A stretch of 64,000 bases of DNA from Buttiauxella ferragutiae. GTDB taxonomy: Bacteria; Pseudomonadota; Gammaproteobacteria; Enterobacterales; Enterobacteriaceae. The stretch lies in the NCBI RefSeq assembly GCF_001654915.1, contig NZ_LXEQ01000011.1. The stretch is one strand, 5' to 3'. The notes under the pieces were generated by a model. The model had not been told where the DNA came from. It did no database searches and saw nothing but the letters and a program-made list of their open reading frames with translations. Positions 61,372-64,000 of this stretch are shown in pieces (the stretch's first letter is position 1; each line of letters begins with the position of its first letter). A program made the position numbers and the translations under genes.

Positions 61372-62514
61372 TTATTTACCCCAATTATGAATAAAGTTAG
61401 CAGACTCAGTAATTTCTTTGACTCCACTAATGGTTGGGATTAACTGACTAATGACGCGATTCCAACGTGCAATGGGTGCGCTAGTGACATAAACAATGTC
61501 GTAGGGTTCTAACTGAAAGCTGGTGCCCATCACAAGAGCGCTGGCATCGGAGGCATCCAGTTGGTAAATATTGGCAATTTTATGGTCAGATTGATTATTG
61601 CTTTGGGCGCGAATGACGAAAATACCTGTCGCATCTGAAGTCATTTGATTAATGCCTTCTGCTCGTCCCAGCGCTTCTGTCAGCGTCATGCCGCTACTGT
61701 CCATTTTAAGCATGGTTTGTTTATTGACTTCACCCATCACAAAAACTTTCAGCTCGTCATTGCGTGGGACATAAAGAATATCTCCGGCGAGTAATAACCT
61801 GTTTTGCGTCAGGTCTCCTGATTTCAACAATGCTTTTAGAGAGATCATTTCTTTTTGACCTGCCCGGCTTAATACCGCGTGATTCCAGTCAGCAAACTCG
61901 GTTAACCCACCGGCGTTATTGAGTGCATCGATAATTGTCAGAGGAACATTGGTAATCGCTTGTTGCCCGGAATTTGTGACTTCACCGGTAATATAGGCTT
62001 TTTGAGAACGAAAATTGGCGACGCTAACATCAACCTGCGGGGATTCAATCCACGGTGCGAGTTTTTCCGTTAACGTTTGACGCACATCTTCTAATGTTTT
62101 TCCATCGACATGAATTTTCCCCGCATAGGGATAAAAAATCGTCCCATTAGCTTGTACCCAGTTCCCTGTGTCACTGGCGCTACGATATTGCCCGGCAGGG
62201 GTCGTTAATTCCGGATGATCCCAGACTGTCACCATCAGTATATCGCCCACACCAATCCGGTAATGGTATTGCTGAATGAGCTTCTCAAGTTCGGGGTTGG
62301 CCTGGGCAGTGATTTTTGGCGTCAGCAGCGAAGAGGTAAGCTTTGGCGATATCGGGTAAATATTCACCAATGAGTTGATATCTACCGCAGTGCCGTGCTC
62401 TTTAACCATGTTTTTACTGGAAACATCCAGATGAGTGCCAGGAATTATCGTGCAGCCACTCATGAGGGAAAGCAGTGAAAAAATCACTGGTTTAATTAAT
62501 ATTATTTTTTTCAT
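61372..62514 (-). CDS. Outer-membrane polysaccharide export lipoprotein (Wza/GfcE)
   Basis: 380 residues with a lipoprotein signal (IFSLLSLMSGC, lipid Cys near residue 20) and the Poly_export and SLBB domains (RIGVGDILMVTVWDHPEL; VDVSVANFRSQKAYITGEV). It forms the octameric outer-membrane channel. The start at 62514 (MKKIILIK) is the natural signal peptide; the frame runs 20 codons further upstream without support. No glycosyltransferase genes are present nearby, so which polymer is exported is unknown; arrangement is like gfcE-etp-etk. Confidence 0.9.
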   Translation of the reverse strand: MKKIILIKPVIFSLLSLMSGCTIIPGTHLDVSSKNMVKEHGTAVDINSLVNIYPISPKLTSSLLTPKITAQANPELEKLIQQYHYRIGVGDILMVTVWDHPELTTPAGQYRSASDTGNWVQANGTIFYPYAGKIHVDGKTLEDVRQTLTEKLAPWIESPQVDVSVANFRSQKAYITGEVTNSGQQAITNVPLTIIDALNNAGGLTEFADWNHAVLSRAGQKEMISLKALLKSGDLTQNRLLLAGDILYVPRNDELKVFVMGEVNKQTMLKMDSSGMTLTEALGRAEGINQMTSDATGIFVIRAQSNNQSDHKIANIYQLDASDASALVMGTSFQLEPYDIVYVTSAPIARWNRVISQLIPTISGVKEITESANFIHNWGK

Positions 62515-62976
62515 TATATCCACAACAAAGGGAATAGGCATATGACTAACTAAACGACAAAACTTAAATGACATCTAATTACCTTAGATGCCATAAAAAT
62601 ATTCAGTCCGCACACTCATGAATAAACATTAAGACCTGCACTGTCAACATGCCATTTATTAATGATATATTAAACTTTATTAATAACCCGTGACAGTAGT
62701 GCCCGATTAATACTTCTGCAGAAGAAATTATTTCCCTACGCGTCAGAAAAAAATAAACAAGAGAATTATCTTTGCTGAGTTAATAGCCAAATAAAATAAC
62801 GATAAGCAACATGATATTGCATTAGATTGAGAAAGAACTGATGGGGATAACGTTCATACCGCCCTCACCCCGACCCTCTCCCTGAGGGAGAGGGAGGAAA
62901 GAGGTAATGCCCTCTCCCTTAAGCAAAGTGGGGAAAGAGGTAATGCCCTCTCCCTCAAGCAAAGTGGGGAAAGTGT
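62515..62976. other. Intergenic region upstream of wza/gfcE-like gene
   Basis: 462 bp. It contains AT-rich sequence that must hold the promoter of the export operon, copy 5 of the palindrome family and a 36-bp tandem duplication. No gene or clear promoter was found. A GGCGGTATG on the minus strand near 62857 is one base short of an ops element. Confidence 0.5.
62862..62972. repeat. Palindromic repeat copy 5 plus 36-bp tandem duplication
   Basis: The unit CCCTCACCCCGACCCTCTCC...GGGAGAGGGA (62862-62895) is followed by two tandem copies of a 36-bp sequence at 62901-62936 and 62937-62972, starting GAGGTAATGCCCTCTCCCT and differing at one base. The second copy ends five bases before the lrgB-like stop codon. 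Confidence 0.85.
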
Positions 62977-63666
62977 TTAAAACATCAGCCAACCGACCAA
63001 AGGTGCGATCAACACCATCACTACGCCGGAAAACATCATCACCAGGCTTGCTACCACGCCTTCCTGCGGACCCAATTCATAGGAGCGAGCGGTACCTGCG
63101 CCATGTGACGCTGCACCAAAACCAGCCCCCTTTGCCATTCCTTCACGAATAGCAAGGCGTAAAAACAACACGTCTCCCACAGCCATACCAAATACGCCTG
63201 TCACCACCACAAATAACGCCACCAGTTCTGGTTGCCCGCCAAGCGGTTTGGCAGCGGCTAATGCAAAAGGCGTGGTAATCGAGCGCACAGCCAGGCTGCG
63301 CTGAATTTCGTCGGAAAGGGTAAATAAGCGTGCCAGCCAGACTGAACTAGTGACAGCCACCACCGTTGCGGTGATAACGCCGGCTGTGAGTGACATCCAG
63401 TGGCGTTTAATCACCCTGAGATTGTCATAAACCGGCACCGCAAAAGCGATGGTCGCCGGGCCAAGTAGCCACAATAGCCAGTGCGCTTCACCCATGTAAT
63501 TTTGATAGGAGATGTGGCCAAAAATGAGCATCGCCACCAGCAGTAATGGCGTTAATACCAGCGGCATTAATGGCAACTTTCGGAAACGGCGATAGAGTTT
63601 TTTATTCGCAAAATAGAGCCCGAGCGTGATAACCAGACACAGCATGCTTAGCTGGAAATTATTCAC
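62977..63666 (-). CDS. LrgB/CidB-family membrane protein
   Basis: 229 residues with about seven membrane helices and the LrgB core RSITTPFALAAAKPLGG, ASHGAGTARSYELGPQEG, FxxVVMVLIAPL. Members act with LrgA/CidA partners in export of small acids or control of murein hydrolases. The start is GTG at 63666 (MNNFQLSMLCLV), overlapping the end of the lrgA-like gene by 8 bases; the frame is open 33 codons upstream but only as an overlap with that gene. Confidence 0.85.
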   Translation of the reverse strand: MNNFQLSMLCLVITLGLYFANKKLYRRFRKLPLMPLVLTPLLLVAMLIFGHISYQNYMGEAHWLLWLLGPATIAFAVPVYDNLRVIKRHWMSLTAGVITATVVAVTSSVWLARLFTLSDEIQRSLAVRSITTPFALAAAKPLGGQPELVALFVVVTGVFGMAVGDVLFLRLAIREGMAKGAGFGAASHGAGTARSYELGPQEGVVASLVMMFSGVVMVLIAPLVGWLMF

Positions 63667-64000
63667 CGCGTGCCTGCCTGCGGGCTTCTCGCGCCAGTTC
63701 AAAACGATAGACTTTATCCACCACCAGCGCAGTAGTACCGAGTACCAGCGTGGTGCTGATAGCAATCACCAGGAAAATGCGCCAGCCGTCGACCATTAGT
63801 AGTTCGGCGTAATTCACCACCGCGACCACGGCTGGGACGAAGAACAACAACATTTCGGCCAGCAACCAGCGAGAACCTGCCCGTACCCATTTCAGGGGCA
63901 CCACGCGGAAAACGATTAATGCCAGCAGTAACAGCATTCCTACCAGGTTCGCAGGCAGCGGCAAATGCCACCATTCCACCAACTGTTGGGCAAAAATAAA
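63659..64000 (-). CDS. LrgA/CidA-family membrane protein, 5' end beyond window
   Basis: At least 113 residues are visible and the frame stays open to the window edge, so the N terminus is missing. WWHLPLPANLVGMLLLLAL is the LrgA family's conserved segment, followed by three more membrane helices and a basic tail (RFELAREARRQARGE). It pairs with the LrgB-like protein downstream, with 8 bases of overlap. Confidence 0.87.
   Translation of the reverse strand, partial: FIFAQQLVEWWHLPLPANLVGMLLLLALIVFRVVPLKWVRAGSRWLLAEMLLFFVPAVVAVVNYAELLMVDGWRIFLVIAISTTLVLGTTALVVDKVYRFELAREARRQARGE

Noticed and set aside
62850..62870. ops/RfaH element before the polysaccharide export operon
   Set aside because: GGCGGTATG on the minus strand differs from GGCGGTAG at the last base and adjoins a dispersed palindrome, so chance is likely.

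Overview
The window is a chromosomal segment of a gammaproteobacterium in the Enterobacteriaceae. Evidence for this is a complete E. coli-type phn (C-P lyase) operon with yjdP downstream, a selenocysteine fdhF, an acs-yjcH-actP operon, a hok/sok locus, an etk-type tyrosine kinase cluster, and REP repeats with their RAYT transposase. Gene content and repeat style suggest a relative of Buttiauxella or Kluyvera, but the sequence alone does not fix the genus. The first ~215 bases look like an assembly edge with adapter-like sequence rather than genome.

Layout: (1) 227-1931, phnB-like VOC protein and a convergent DUF2235 (Tle1-like lipase) gene. (2) 2123-13124, phnCDEFGHIJKLMNOP, complete and with an intact phnE, interrupted by REP repeats at three junctions. 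(3) 13126-14275, a RAYT transposase flanked on both sides by REP pairs with G-rich spacers, then yjdP. (4) 14610-16388, an SSS-family symporter. (5) 16848-35256, a giant 4,054-residue LEPR/DUF4347/cadherin-like repeat protein followed by a lipoprotein TolC homologue, a periplasmic HlyD, a GAF-like/TM/HlyD protein and an M50 metalloprotease-HlyD fusion, with no ABC ATPase. (6) 35607-38177, a hybrid sensor kinase. (7) 38403-39810, an AT-rich island with an orphan Hcp, a putative effector and a small membrane protein. (8) 39946-46208, a sugar ABC transporter, D-lyxose-type isomerase, class II aldolase and PfkB kinase. (9) 46353-47486, a hok-type toxin locus and an OmpR-family regulator. (10) 47758-54252, fdhF, acs, yjcH, actP. 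(11) 54419-58671, a Fic protein with repeated upstream sites, then a divergent pair (unrecognised large protein and a Gfo/Idh/MocA oxidoreductase). (12) 58779-62514, wza/gfcE, etp/wzb and etk/wzc homologues on the minus strand. (13) 62977-64000, lrgB- and lrgA-like genes, the latter cut by the window end.

How the genes work together: phnC-E import phosphonates, phnG-L break the C-P bond, phnM/N/P process the ribosyl phosphate products and phnF is the likely regulator. The sugar cluster encodes import, isomerisation, phosphorylation and aldol cleavage of an unidentified sugar. The two-component genes that flank it probably control it, and the Hcp island seems to have landed between the kinase gene and the transport operon. 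The strongest candidate for an undescribed system is region 5: a giant surface protein whose N terminus carries a LEPR motif and a DUF4347 domain with clan-CD-protease-like His and Cys motifs, next to an exporter that has adaptors and an outer-membrane channel but, within the window, a membrane metalloprotease where the ABC ATPase would be expected.

Two dispersed palindrome families recur: a RAYT-linked REP (GTCGGATGACGC... and GTAGGGNGGATAAGC... heads) at ten sites, and a CCCTCACCC/GAGAGGG family at five sites. Several longest-possible reading frames run into these repeats, so some starts were moved downstream.
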